Shown: positions 9,456 to 17,623 of the stretch, piece by piece
How the letters are laid out: each line of letters begins with the position of its first letter
How positions within the stretch are numbered: the stretch's first letter is position 1
Assembly: GCA_025453445.1 (NCBI GenBank)
Contig: JALOQJ010000009.1
Coordinates: 1 to 32,774 of the forward strand
DNA: 32,774 nucleotides
Direction: 5' to 3'
Source of the DNA: Candidatus Omnitrophota bacterium
Lineage (GTDB): Bacteria > Omnitrophota > Gorgyraeia > Gygaellales > Profunditerraquicolaceae
The notes under the pieces: generated by a model
Databases searched by the model: none
What the model saw: the letters and a program-made list of their open reading frames with translations, nothing else
Told to the model about the DNA's origin: nothing
Translations under genes and position numbers: made by a program

Positions 9456-11083
9456 TTTAATTGAAAATTAATATTAAAAGAAACTACCTCCGCACCCTGC
9501 AATATAATTTTCTTTGCCTCATCAATATCTATATCACTGGTATACCCTAAAGACCCCATATCTTTGACGAATTGCGACAATATAGAATCCGGATTACCCT
9601 TTATGCTTCTGACATAGCCGGAAATCATGCCCCTTTTTGACCCGGCATCTAAAGCAAAGCTCTTAAAAAATAATTCCTGTGGCGCAAGAGTGCTTATTTT
9701 TTTTAATAAAACGCCGAATGGAGCTCCTGATTTTTTTATTCCGGAAGAAAAATCGTCAAAGGCATCGATTTCACCCTTAACCCGTTTAATCTCTGATAAA
9801 ACATTAAGCTGAAACAATGCATTATCAAGCCGTTTCTGATAAGCGGAAACTGCGGCTATGCTAAGTAGATAAGAAACAATCAAAAGCATACAAGCGATAA
9901 AGCTTACCCAGCGCAGCGATACTTTCTGGAATTTCTCGATTTTCTCCGTGCGGAACTCATGCGGCAGAAGATTAATATTATTATCGTAATCCAGTGCTGA
10001 GCCGATTCCTGCATAGCTTTCTTTTAAATCAAGTTCGTTTACCTTAGAGGAAAATTTAATTTTTTCACTCAACGGAGGCAAAGCAACTGGTAAAGAAATT
10101 TCTTGCGTTAAAAACTTATCCAAGGCAGGCACCCTGACTGCTTCTCCGCCAAGTAATATCCTGGCTGGGAGGCTGGCCTGAAACTGGCTGGTATAATAAC
10201 TTAATGAACGCTGTATCTCCTGCGAGAGCATTTCCAGGCCCGGCCGCAGCATTGCCAATATCTGGCCGGCAGCTATTTTATCCTTATATAATAACGAACC
10301 TTCCATTGGAATACCGTGGTTAAATAAAATATCATTTATTTCTGCCGCAGTTAACTGCACCCTGCCTTTTTCACTTACCAGCGCAGCACTCAATGATTCT
10401 CTTAATTTATCAATGGTAATCGGCAGGCTACGGAAAAAAGCAATTGAATTTTCTCTATAGATAGCCAAATAGCTATTATTACTACTGATATGGGCAATAG
10501 CAACCGGCTTATCTTTTGCTTCAGTAAAACATTTCTCAAGCAGCTTTGCATAGCCAAAACCCGGCAGGCTGACTGACAAACAGCTTAACCCAAGCTGCTT
10601 CAAAAGCAAAACTTGTCTTTTTATTTCGTCCTCTTCTGCTGCCACACAGATAATATCAAATACCTTGGAACCGTCAGCAGAAACATTTTTTTTGATGATT
10701 TGATAGTCTAAGGCAGCGCGGGATAAATCAAAAGGCAGGCTATCCTTTACCTGCCATTTTACTGCCTCAGCTAATTCCGCGTCAGAAACAGACGGTAACT
10801 GGATACGCTTAACATACAGCTGTTTTAAGAATGGGATCAGCACTGCGTTTTTATGCTGGATATTGTTTTTTTTCAGGAAGTCACGCAGGCTACTGACAAT
10901 TGTGTCGTCCCTATTGCCAGATACAAAATCGATAATCTGCAGGGCGTTAATTTTAATCTCGCCGCTAACCTGTAAATCAATCAATTTCAGGTCCGATGCA
11001 ACATCAACAACAATTACAGAACCTACCTTGTTGCCGAATAAACCCTGAATTCTGTCTTTAACTAAAGAAATAATATTTCCCAT
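9452..11083 (-). CDS. PilM-PilN fusion protein (actin-like cytoplasmic domain plus membrane-anchored PilN)
   Basis: A 543-residue protein that merges two normally separate genes. Residues 1 to about 360 form an actin-like ATPase-fold PilM domain (VIVVDVASDLKLIDL start; AEAVKWQVKDSLPFDLSRAALDYQI; LLGGEAVRVPALDKFL). The PilN signature N371-L-L-P-H-E follows, which in most genomes begins the separate pilN gene. Then come a membrane helix at about 392-414, a coiled coil and a periplasmic ferredoxin-like domain. GspL of type II secretion has the same overall order, but the NLLP motif and the neighbours favour PilM+PilN. It probably couples PilB/PilC in the cytoplasm to PilO/PilP in the periplasm. 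Confidence 0.88.
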   Translation of the reverse strand: MGNIISLVKDRIQGLFGNKVGSVIVVDVASDLKLIDLQVSGEIKINALQIIDFVSGNRDDTIVSSLRDFLKKNNIQHKNAVLIPFLKQLYVKRIQLPSVSDAELAEAVKWQVKDSLPFDLSRAALDYQIIKKNVSADGSKVFDIICVAAEEDEIKRQVLLLKQLGLSCLSVSLPGFGYAKLLEKCFTEAKDKPVAIAHISSNNSYLAIYRENSIAFFRSLPITIDKLRESLSAALVSEKGRVQLTAAEINDILFNHGIPMEGSLLYKDKIAAGQILAMLRPGLEMLSQEIQRSLSYYTSQFQASLPARILLGGEAVRVPALDKFLTQEISLPVALPPLSEKIKFSSKVNELDLKESYAGIGSALDYDNNINLLPHEFRTEKIEKFQKVSLRWVSFIACMLLIVSYLLSIAAVSAYQKRLDNALFQLNVLSEIKRVKGEIDAFDDFSSGIKKSGAPFGVLLKKISTLAPQELFFKSFALDAGSKRGMISGYVRSIKGNPDSILSQFVKDMGSLGYTSDIDIDEAKKIILQGAEVVSFNINFQLK

Positions 11084-11092
11084 TGTAAAACC

Positions 11093-11101
11093 ATTATACC
11101 A
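11093..11101 (-). promoter_or_regulatory. Candidate extended -10 promoter for pilMN operon
   Basis: On the minus strand TGGTATAAT gives a perfect -10 hexamer (11098-11093) with the TGn extension. No good -35 is present, which extended -10 promoters tolerate. Only 9 nt separate the hexamer from the ATG at 11083, so the start site would fall within about 3 nt of the start codon and the message would be nearly leaderless. It lies in the 24-bp gap after the PilX-like gene. Read-through from upstream is also possible. Confidence 0.45.
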
Positions 11102-11107
11102 TAAATT

Positions 11108-12628
11108 TTAATTTCCGCTCCAGGAATTTGCCTTTTTAGTGACAAAAAGGTTAAAACCTTCTGGAGGCGGATCAGTAATAGCCTGCTCGTCATAAGTAAT
11201 AGTAGAAGAGGTTATGGCGTTTCCCTGCAATCCATCTGCAATTACCGTTCCCCGGATAGTGGCTGTATTTATTCTCGTCTTGCCGTTAGTCCCGCTTGCT
11301 TCCCGTTGATAAAACAAACCTGCAGCTGTTGCTGATGCATCGATAGTCAGGGCAGAAGGACTTCCGCTGCTACTGGCTAAGCTGATGACGCTGGAAGGAT
11401 TAGCTACGGTACCTATTGTAGTACCGGAACCAGTTATCCTGACATAGTTAGCAGATGAGTTTCCATTATCAGCTAAAAATAAAGTCGAGCCATTGACATC
11501 AGCACCATTCTGAATAATGACCTGCCTATTCGCTAAAATCAAAGCACCGGAAATAGCTGTATTAGCATTACGGATATTCATCACATCATTATCCCCATTG
11601 CTGCGGCAAAACATCCTCGTATTGGCTGAAACATTCACAGGTTGATTTGTTTGGTTAGAAGCCCCTCCTACGGTAAAATTATCATCAGAAATAAAAACAA
11701 TCGGCCCTCCTGCAGGAACAATATTTAAAGTACCGCTGTCGTTGTTTTCAGAATGCAATAAAATATCTCTTTTGGCGATAATAAAACCTGTGCCGGTAAT
11801 AGTAAGATTTCCGTTAGTATTAAAATCATTATTACAGACAATATTATTGCTGCCGTTTAAAGTAATTGTTCCGCTTGAAGGAGAACATCTCCCACTATTA
11901 CCCAAACTCAGCATATTAGTATAAGTAGTAATTAGATTGCTATAATACGTAGTTGTAAAAGAAGGCGTAGAAACAGTAGGAGAAAATGTTGCATCATTAT
12001 TCCCGAAATAGCCAAAGTTTACATCATAAGTTATAGGCTGCTCAGTATATGCAACTCCTCCGCTAATATTTTCCCCAGAAGGCCGGTATGCTTTACCGTT
12101 TATTACAGAAGATCCACCTGGAATAGACGTGGAACCTATCGACCAGAAATCACCATCAATGGTTGTATTGGTAAGCGTTAAAGTAGAACCGAGTTCCCTA
12201 CCCCAAAATAAAGCAAATTTACAAGCTGAGGGTAACTTAAGTATCCGCTCTACCATCATCCGTTGGATAGTCACACCAGAGCTGCCTGCGACTTTTCCGG
12301 TTACGTTAACATCCATTCGGGTTGCTGTAGTACTATCAGCATAAGGAGCAACTTTATTGGATAAAGCTACATCAAAAGTCCCCGGGCCAAAAGTAAGCCC
12401 GGTTTGATTAGTCGTTGTATCCCAATCAGATGTACCTGCGAGTAACATTTTATACCAGTTCATCCCTCCTTGAGTAATACCGAAAGCCTGCGCAGAACGC
12501 AGGTAATCTACTGAGCCGCGGGAAGTAACACCCAGTAATTGCGCCATTACTACTCCCAAAACAGAGCAGATTAACATTATTGCTATGGCAATAATCAGGC
12601 TGATGCCTTTTTTATTTAAATTTTTCAT
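11108..12628 (-). CDS. Large PilX/GspK-like minor pilin with beta-rich repeat domain
   Basis: A 506-residue protein. The start KKG8-I-S-L-I-I-A-I-A-I-M-L resembles a prepilin leader with a long hydrophobic helix (9-32), but position +5 is Ile rather than Glu, as in GspK-type tip pilins. 'RSAQAFGITQGGMNW' matches the PilX N-terminal pattern (R-A-F-x-x-A-x-G). From about residue 150 on the protein is Ser/Thr/Asn/Gly rich with many short strands (for example ISGALILANRQVIIQ and TIRGTVIADGLQG), suggesting a beta-solenoid or related stack. It may cap the pilus and contact surfaces or partners. Its ATG overlaps the preceding pilin gene by 17 bp. Confidence 0.75.
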   Translation of the reverse strand: MKNLNKKGISLIIAIAIMLICSVLGVVMAQLLGVTSRGSVDYLRSAQAFGITQGGMNWYKMLLAGTSDWDTTTNQTGLTFGPGTFDVALSNKVAPYADSTTATRMDVNVTGKVAGSSGVTIQRMMVERILKLPSACKFALFWGRELGSTLTLTNTTIDGDFWSIGSTSIPGGSSVINGKAYRPSGENISGGVAYTEQPITYDVNFGYFGNNDATFSPTVSTPSFTTTYYSNLITTYTNMLSLGNSGRCSPSSGTITLNGSNNIVCNNDFNTNGNLTITGTGFIIAKRDILLHSENNDSGTLNIVPAGGPIVFISDDNFTVGGASNQTNQPVNVSANTRMFCRSNGDNDVMNIRNANTAISGALILANRQVIIQNGADVNGSTLFLADNGNSSANYVRITGSGTTIGTVANPSSVISLASSSGSPSALTIDASATAAGLFYQREASGTNGKTRINTATIRGTVIADGLQGNAITSSTITYDEQAITDPPPEGFNLFVTKKANSWSGN

Positions 12629-13124
12629 TTAACCTTCTTAAATTTTGCGGACGAGTTTGAATTTGGAAATTCAGGGTATTTGTCCCTGCCAATATGGAAA
12701 AATCCGCCTGCACCCTGCGGATATCAGTAACAGGATTTATTACCGGCGTAGCAATAACAGCATTATTATCATCATAATAAGTAAAATCCAAAGCAGTAAC
12801 ATTATCAGCTAACCCATCGGAATTTCGCATCAGGTTATCAACGCTTCTGTTATAAGCTATGGCAAGGCTGCTTAAATCAAGAAAAGCAAATTGCGTGGCA
12901 TTGGCAGCAGTAACAGAAGCATCATCAAACAGCCGGCGGATTTCCCGGGACATCCTGTTCTGCACTACAATAGCAGAAGATACTGCATTATCCTGAAACA
13001 AGCTGGCTAAGGACCAGGCATCAGCAGTTGTCAGCATAATCGGCGTGGCAATCCCGGCAATAATGCCGATAATTACCATTACCATTATCAGCTCAATTAA
13101 AGAAAAACTTCTTCTACCAGTCAT
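12612..13124 (-). CDS. Prepilin-type minor pilin, PilW/GspJ-like
   Basis: A 170-residue pilin-like protein. The leader MTGRRS is followed by F7-S-L-I-E11 and a hydrophobic helix (VMVIIGIIAGIA), giving the conserved glutamate at +5. The residue before the cleavage site is Ser instead of the usual Gly. The globular part contains 'VQNRMSREIRRL' and 'VTALDFTYYDDNN', common to GspJ/PilW-type proteins that recognise the tip complex. It overlaps both neighbours (11 bp with the PilV-like gene upstream, 17 bp with the PilX-like gene downstream), consistent with coordinated synthesis of a minor pilin set. Confidence 0.85.
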   Translation of the reverse strand: MTGRRSFSLIELIMVMVIIGIIAGIATPIMLTTADAWSLASLFQDNAVSSAIVVQNRMSREIRRLFDDASVTAANATQFAFLDLSSLAIAYNRSVDNLMRNSDGLADNVTALDFTYYDDNNAVIATPVINPVTDIRRVQADFSILAGTNTLNFQIQTRPQNLRRLNEKFK

Positions 13125-13506
13125 TTGCCACCAGCGTAGTTAAGGTTATTGTATCGGAAAGCGGATGCGCTACTCTTATCTGTACTCTTTTATAATCAGT
13201 CGGCCCGATAACCGGAGTATCAAAGGCAAGGGAATTTACATAATCAACAACTACTTCTTTTGTGAAAGCTGTAAAGGGAGAGCTAAAAGCTGCTGCCTCA
13301 TCAACAACAGCGGAAAAACGTAAGGAAGTAACCCACTCCATCTCCCCTTCTGCCAGAGCTACTGCTGTTGCCGCAGCCTGAGAACGGGTATTTTTTACTA
13401 TCACATTAGTTGTCAGCACACTAAATGGGATAAGCACAATGCTTAAAACAATCATTGTAATGATTGTTTCGATCAAAGTAAACCCCCGCACCAATTTATT
13501 TTGCAT
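13114..13506 (-). CDS. Prepilin-type minor pilin, PilV/GspI-like
   Basis: A 130-residue prepilin. The leader ends R7-G8, then F9-T-L-I-E13, the textbook cleavage and methylation site with glutamate at +5, followed by a hydrophobic helix (TIITMIVLSIVLIPFSVL). The 'AVALAEGEMEWVTSLRF' segment is typical of GspI/PilV proteins. It begins with a one-base overlap on the preceding pilin stop (TAATG) and ends inside the next pilin gene. Likely part of the tip or priming complex with its three neighbours. Confidence 0.87.
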   Translation of the reverse strand: MQNKLVRGFTLIETIITMIVLSIVLIPFSVLTTNVIVKNTRSQAAATAVALAEGEMEWVTSLRFSAVVDEAAAFSSPFTAFTKEVVVDYVNSLAFDTPVIGPTDYKRVQIRVAHPLSDTITLTTLVANDW

Positions 13507-14000
13507 TATTCCACCATGCCGGTATTTTTAGTTACTCTAACTACAGCACTTAATCCGGAGTAACCTAAATCCACTGTACCATCCGCAGGCAATGCAACTG
13601 CTCCGTTAGAAGGCGTGCCAAAACTATCAAACTCCACACGGTTGATTGAAGGTGCGCCGAAATTAGCTGAAACAATATCCACGCCTCTTAAGTCAGAATC
13701 TGTATTAAAATTTACGGTAAAAGCTGCTCCGGTTAAAGGATTATTTACAATATTGCCGGTAGTTTGGCTATAGACAGAATATGTCTCAAGGCTGGGGTCA
13801 AAAATAACCCCGTGATTTACCTGCTGGGTTACAGCGAGGTTCTGGGCATAAATAATATCGCTTTTTACTTTGAATTGCGCAGCAGACAGCTTTGCGGTTG
13901 AAAGTGAAGACGATAAATCAGAGGCAAGAAAAATAGCCAAAATACCGGCGATTAAAATCACCATTATTACTTCAATAAGGCTAAAGCCGCGTTTTGCCAT
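13506..14000 (-). CDS. Prepilin-type minor pilin, FimT/GspH-like
   Basis: A 164-residue prepilin. MAKR-G5 is followed by F6-S-L-I-E10 and a hydrophobic helix (VIMVILIAGILAIFLA). The mature part contains 'KSDIIYAQNLAVTQQVNHGVIFDPS', the GspH/FimT pattern in which the helix leads into 'ar..A...'. It is the first gene of the four-gene minor pilin set in FimT-PilV-PilW-PilX-like order, which is the usual order of minor pilin operons. A candidate -10 box lies 6 nt before the ATG. Confidence 0.87.
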   Translation of the reverse strand: MAKRGFSLIEVIMVILIAGILAIFLASDLSSSLSTAKLSAAQFKVKSDIIYAQNLAVTQQVNHGVIFDPSLETYSVYSQTTGNIVNNPLTGAAFTVNFNTDSDLRGVDIVSANFGAPSINRVEFDSFGTPSNGAVALPADGTVDLGYSGLSAVVRVTKNTGMVE

Positions 14001-14006
14001 AACCGT

Positions 14007-14012
14007 ATTATA
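14007..14012 (-). promoter_or_regulatory. Candidate -10 box for the minor pilin operon
   Basis: The minus strand has a perfect TATAAT at 14012-14007, with only 6 nt before the ATG at 14000. A start about 7 nt downstream would fall on the start codon itself, giving a leaderless message. The -35 region is poor (TTAAAT at 17-nt spacing), so this is a modest candidate. Confidence 0.4.
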
Positions 14013-14042
14013 ACACTAACAAAGGAATTATTTAATGAATTA

Positions 14043-15533
14043 TTATTTTTTTTCTGCCTTCTTAACTGCAGACAAACCGAGCGTTGCCGCTAAAAATCCC
14101 TTATCAATTTTCAGCGCTTCTTCATAACAATAGCGGGAAATTTTTAAATCACCCTTCTCAAAATAAACCTTACCTAAATTGCACCAAACATGCGGCTGGT
14201 CCTTATTAATCATTAAGTTGATCCAAGAATAAGCGAGCGCCTGCTCAGTCTCCCCCATTGTATAGTAAGTGCCTGCCAAATTATTATAGGCCATGAGACC
14301 ATCGGGAAAATTATTGATATTAGTTTCCCAAAAGGTAATGATATCTTTATATTCTCTGTTACGCTTAATGGTTAAAGTGGCATAAGAAATAATAAATAAA
14401 ACAACTGCCAGCATGGCGATAATTCTTAATACCTTCCTTCCCTGCTGATTTATATTTATAGCATCCCATGCCTTTAAAAATAAATAGGCTAAAATCATAC
14501 AAATACCGGCTGAAGGCAGGTATACATAGCGCTCGGAAACAATATTGCAGACCGGAACGATATTAGAATACGGCAGGTAAGTGATAAAAAACCAGGCAAT
14601 GCCGAAAGATATTGGTTTATGCCGCTTCAGGCATTTAAAAAAAGCAAAAATAGAAATAAAAATAACTCCTAAAGACAAGAAAAGTGCCGGGCTGACTTTA
14701 TTAATATCTGTAGTGTTATAGGCAAAAGGATGATATAACCCGCGCGCCAGAGGCAAATAAATAATTTTCAGGTAATAAACAAGCGCTTTTAGCGTTACGA
14801 TTAAATAGCTTGGCCCCCGGAAATAAAAAATTTTATGCATAAAATTATTCCGGCTAAGAAAAATTGCCCAAAGAAAAATTGCGCAGACAAGCGTTATCGA
14901 TGACAACACCCAGAGGCGTATTTTTAATGGAATTGCATCATTGGCGGATTTTTCCCTGAAAAATAGGTCATAGCTTATGAATATTACCGGCAGCACAATC
15001 GCGGCATTACCGGAAAATAAACCTAAAATACAAAAAAATATAGCTAAAATAAAATTAAAAGCTGTTAGGCAGGGTTTAACATAGAACAACAATGATAAAA
15101 GGAAAAACATAGCGGAGAATACGTAGTGGCCGGCGGAAATCCAACTCACTGCTTCAGTATGAATCGGGTGTACTGCGAAAATCAACGCGGCAAGAAATGC
15201 GAATTGACGGTTTTTAAACAAAACGTTACAAAGAAGATAAAGCAGAATTACGCACCCTGTGTTAAGAAGTACAGAAAAAAGATGGAAATAAAAGGTATTG
15301 GCTCCGGCAATCTGCCAGATAAAAACATAGGACAATTCCCAAAGAACACCTTGTTTAATAGAGAAATATTTAGAAAAATATTCTTTGAGGCTATGGATAC
15401 TATTATCATTTAAAATGGCAGCCTGATCATCAATAAGAAAACCGCCGTGCAGGGAATTGGCATAGATACCGATACTGAGTAATGCCAGTAAAATAATTAA
15501 TATAAAATTTACAGTTTTATCTTTTAACTTCAT
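14043..15533 (-). CDS. Multi-pass GT-C-type membrane protein with C-terminal TPRs
   Basis: A 496-residue protein with about ten to eleven membrane helices. The first extracytoplasmic loop has 'GGFLIDDQAAIL', an acidic D-D pair as in the catalytic loop of GT-C glycosyltransferases; 'FAVHPIHTEAVSWISAGHYVFSAMFFLLSLL' is the pattern seen in TMTC-like and related bacterial TPR glycosyltransferase families. The last 88 residues form about two TPR units (AYNNLAGTYYTMGETEQALAY and VWCNLGKVYFEKGDLKISRYCYEEAL). It sits between the main pilin and the minor pilins, so pilin O-glycosylation is a reasonable but unproven job. Specificity cannot be read from sequence. Confidence 0.72.
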   Translation of the reverse strand: MKLKDKTVNFILIILLALLSIGIYANSLHGGFLIDDQAAILNDNSIHSLKEYFSKYFSIKQGVLWELSYVFIWQIAGANTFYFHLFSVLLNTGCVILLYLLCNVLFKNRQFAFLAALIFAVHPIHTEAVSWISAGHYVFSAMFFLLSLLFYVKPCLTAFNFILAIFFCILGLFSGNAAIVLPVIFISYDLFFREKSANDAIPLKIRLWVLSSITLVCAIFLWAIFLSRNNFMHKIFYFRGPSYLIVTLKALVYYLKIIYLPLARGLYHPFAYNTTDINKVSPALFLSLGVIFISIFAFFKCLKRHKPISFGIAWFFITYLPYSNIVPVCNIVSERYVYLPSAGICMILAYLFLKAWDAININQQGRKVLRIIAMLAVVLFIISYATLTIKRNREYKDIITFWETNINNFPDGLMAYNNLAGTYYTMGETEQALAYSWINLMINKDQPHVWCNLGKVYFEKGDLKISRYCYEEALKIDKGFLAATLGLSAVKKAEKK

Positions 15534-15540
15534 TGCCTTA

Positions 15541-15571
15541 TAAAAATGGCTGGCTTTTTACAGCCAGCCAT
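15541..15571 (-). terminator. Rho-independent terminator after the main pilin gene
   Basis: A perfect 10-bp stem, ATGGCTGGCT (15546-15555) with AGCCAGCCAT (15562-15571), and a 6-nt loop. Read on the minus strand the stem is followed by TTTTTA. It lies 36 bp past the stop of the pilin gene and just before the start of the GT-C/TPR gene, so it probably separates abundant pilin message from the downstream genes. Confidence 0.88.
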
Positions 15572-15606
15572 CTGATTAAACTTGCAATTCCTTATTAATT
15601 ACCTGA

Positions 15607-16008
15607 TTAATACGCTGAACCTTGAGTCTGTGATGCCGAACTCCAAACCCTGCCTGTTGAAGCATCATAAATCCAGCCGTTAGCGGAATTCGCAGTTTCT
15701 GCTGTTCCGGCAAGAATACCGCTGGAATTAGTATATGGATTAACCGGAATACCAAACTGCATTGGGCCGCCGGGAGTAGACTGCAACTGTGCAATTGAAG
15801 GATAAGACGCTGCACCCGAAGCTGCGGTCTTAGCATACCAGATAGCAACGCCGCTGCGCAAACCGCCTAATGAACCTTTAACAGCTGATCTTTTAGCATC
15901 TTCCTGCAAATCAAAGAATGTCGGCAGAGCTACTGCTGCTAAAATACCTAAGATAACGATTACCATAACTAATTCAATTAACGTAAAACCCTTTGCCCTC
16001 CCCATCAT
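15607..16008 (-). CDS. pilA: Type IV pilin, probable main subunit
   Basis: A 133-residue prepilin with the cleanest leader of the cluster: MMGRAKG7, then F8-T-L-I-E12 and the helix LVMVIVILGILAAVALP, with the conserved Pro that kinks the helix. The mature part is short, Ala/Gly/Ser rich and cysteine-free, and ends with 'GWIYDASTGRVW', common in small bacterial pilins. The frame is open for 21 more codons upstream, but the leader and AAGGTGG at 16019-16013 point to the ATG at 16008 (or 16005). The upstream gene ends TGA one base before this ATG, so translation is coupled. The following strong terminator fits a highly expressed subunit. Confidence 0.88.
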   Translation of the reverse strand: MMGRAKGFTLIELVMVIVILGILAAVALPTFFDLQEDAKRSAVKGSLGGLRSGVAIWYAKTAASGAASYPSIAQLQSTPGGPMQFGIPVNPYTNSSGILAGTAETANSANGWIYDASTGRVWSSASQTQGSAY

Positions 16009-16009
16009 C

Positions 16010-16393
16010 TCACCACCTTTCATAACCTTGTGTTTGTGAATAAACCGTACCATTCCCCTTATCATAGGCATACCTATTCAAAAACGGATCCAATAAATTC
16101 CCTTGCCTATCAAGATGAAACGGCATAAAAGAATAATTATAACTAATTGTATTATTGGGTTGGGCAGTTGTCAAGTGTTGTTTTAATATTGCCGGTAAAT
16201 CATCGGGGAATCCGCCTTTAATAATCCGGTAATATTCAATAGACATCCTTAAATTTATCAGTTCGCTGCGCAAAGCTGTTTCTCTGGCAGCTTTTAAGGT
16301 AAATTTAGCATAAAAAGCAAAAGTCCCCATCAGCACAAAAATCAGGCAGATTGTAATGATTAATTCCAATACGGTCAAAGAGCGTTTGCCCAT
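16010..16393 (-). CDS. Pilin-like (pseudopilin) protein with atypical cleavage site
   Basis: A 127-residue protein with a prepilin-like N-terminus: MGKRS5, then L6-T-V-L-E10-L-I and a hydrophobic helix (IITICLIFVLMGTFAFYA). Glutamate is at +5, but the residue before cleavage is Ser and the first mature residue is Leu rather than Phe. After the helix, 'RSELINLRMSIEYYRIIKGGFPDDL' matches GspG/PilE-type proteins (helix, then K-G-G-F/Y-P). It is 1 bp after pilC and 1 bp before the main pilin gene. It may be a minor pseudopilin or a specialised second pilin. Confidence 0.8.
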   Translation of the reverse strand: MGKRSLTVLELIITICLIFVLMGTFAFYAKFTLKAARETALRSELINLRMSIEYYRIIKGGFPDDLPAILKQHLTTAQPNNTISYNYSFMPFHLDRQGNLLDPFLNRYAYDKGNGTVYSQTQGYERW

Positions 16394-16394
16394 T

Positions 16395-17609
16395 TTAACC
16401 CGGCTTGAATAATCTGATTAAATTCCACATCGGCAAAAAGATGGCCAAAGCCATTACCAACACCATAACTGCCAGAACGAAAATAAGTATCGGCTCGATA
16501 TAAGTGCTCAAATTCTTAATCATGTAGCCTGACTCGCGGTCATAGTAATCGGCAACGCTAATCAGCAGTTCATCAACCCTGCCTGTCTGTTCGCCGACAG
16601 CAACCATCTGCACTACTACCGGAGGAAACAGATTGCTAACCTTCATCGGTTCAGACATCCCCCTACCCTGATTAACGCTTTCCTTAATATTCATTACCGC
16701 GCGGGCAATAATCACATTGCCTGAAGACTGAGATACTAAATCTAAAACCTCCAGGATAGGCACCCCGCTTTTCATCAATAAAGCGGTAACCCTTGAAAAA
16801 CGCGACATTACCAACATTGTCATCAACGGCCCGAGCACCGGGACTTTTAATTTCAAATTATCCCAAAGCGGCCGGCCAAAAGTAGAATTAATAAAATAAT
16901 GAAACCCATAAATAATTGCCCCTATTCCGAAAATAAACAAATACCAGAATTTCTGCAAAGCAGAACTCAGAAAAATCAGGATTCTCGTCGGTAAAGGCAG
17001 TGCAGTATTAAACTGGCCGTAGATAGTGCTGAAACGAGGGATAACAAAAGCCACTACAATCAGAAACCCGACGCATAAAACAAAAAATGCCAGAATAGGA
17101 TACCTTGTTGCAGCTTTAATCCGGGCGCGGGTATCAATGTCCTGCTCCAATAAATCAGTCAGCCTTCTCAAAATCTCAACTAAAGACCCGCCTGCTTCTG
17201 CTGCCCGGATCATGCTGACATAAACATTATCAAAAATCTGCGGCTTTTCTTTTAAGCTGGCGGATAAACTCAAGCCCCTGCGGATATCTGCAGCGATTTC
17301 TTCGATTACTACCTTAAAATACTGATTTTTAGTCTGTAAAGCGACTGATTCCAAACCGGATAATAACGGCAGTCCGGCTTTCTGCATTGAATAAAGCTGG
17401 CGGGTAAAGGCATTCAATTCCTCAAGGCTCACCCGCTGAAAAACCGTAAGAAGCTTTCGCCCTTTTGACTGACGCTCCTCATCTATGGCAATCGGAACAT
17501 AACCCATTTCCTGCAGCTTTTTAGCGGCATCTGCTTCGCTTGAAGCTGAGGTTGTGCCGATTACAGCCTTAGAGAATTTATCCCGCGCTTTATATTTAAA
17601 ATTTGGCAT
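16395..17609 (-). CDS. pilC: Type IV pilus / type II secretion inner-membrane platform protein
   Basis: A 404-residue GspF/PilC family protein. Two T2SSF domains (about residues 70-195 and 270-395) each hold a cytoplasmic helical bundle; signatures are 'FTRQLYSMQKAGLPLLSGLE' and 'FSRVTALLMKSGVPILEVLDLV', with 'MIRAAEAGGSLVEIL' and 'MVAVGEQTGRVDELL' as the paired repeats. Three membrane helices are evident near 170-190, 217-236 and 375-398. The short N-terminal NFKYKARD segment binds the ATPase. It forms the rotor-like platform on which PilB extrudes pilin. Genes on both sides agree. Confidence 0.96.
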   Translation of the reverse strand: MPNFKYKARDKFSKAVIGTTSASSEADAAKKLQEMGYVPIAIDEERQSKGRKLLTVFQRVSLEELNAFTRQLYSMQKAGLPLLSGLESVALQTKNQYFKVVIEEIAADIRRGLSLSASLKEKPQIFDNVYVSMIRAAEAGGSLVEILRRLTDLLEQDIDTRARIKAATRYPILAFFVLCVGFLIVVAFVIPRFSTIYGQFNTALPLPTRILIFLSSALQKFWYLFIFGIGAIIYGFHYFINSTFGRPLWDNLKLKVPVLGPLMTMLVMSRFSRVTALLMKSGVPILEVLDLVSQSSGNVIIARAVMNIKESVNQGRGMSEPMKVSNLFPPVVVQMVAVGEQTGRVDELLISVADYYDRESGYMIKNLSTYIEPILIFVLAVMVLVMALAIFLPMWNLIRLFKPG

Positions 17610-17623
17610 GTAGAGAAGTTGTA

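Noticed and set aside
15576-15848. A 90-codon minus-strand frame inside the main pilin gene
   Set aside because: It is a different frame of the pilin coding region and has no recognisable domain; the pilin frame has the leader, helix and ribosome-binding site.
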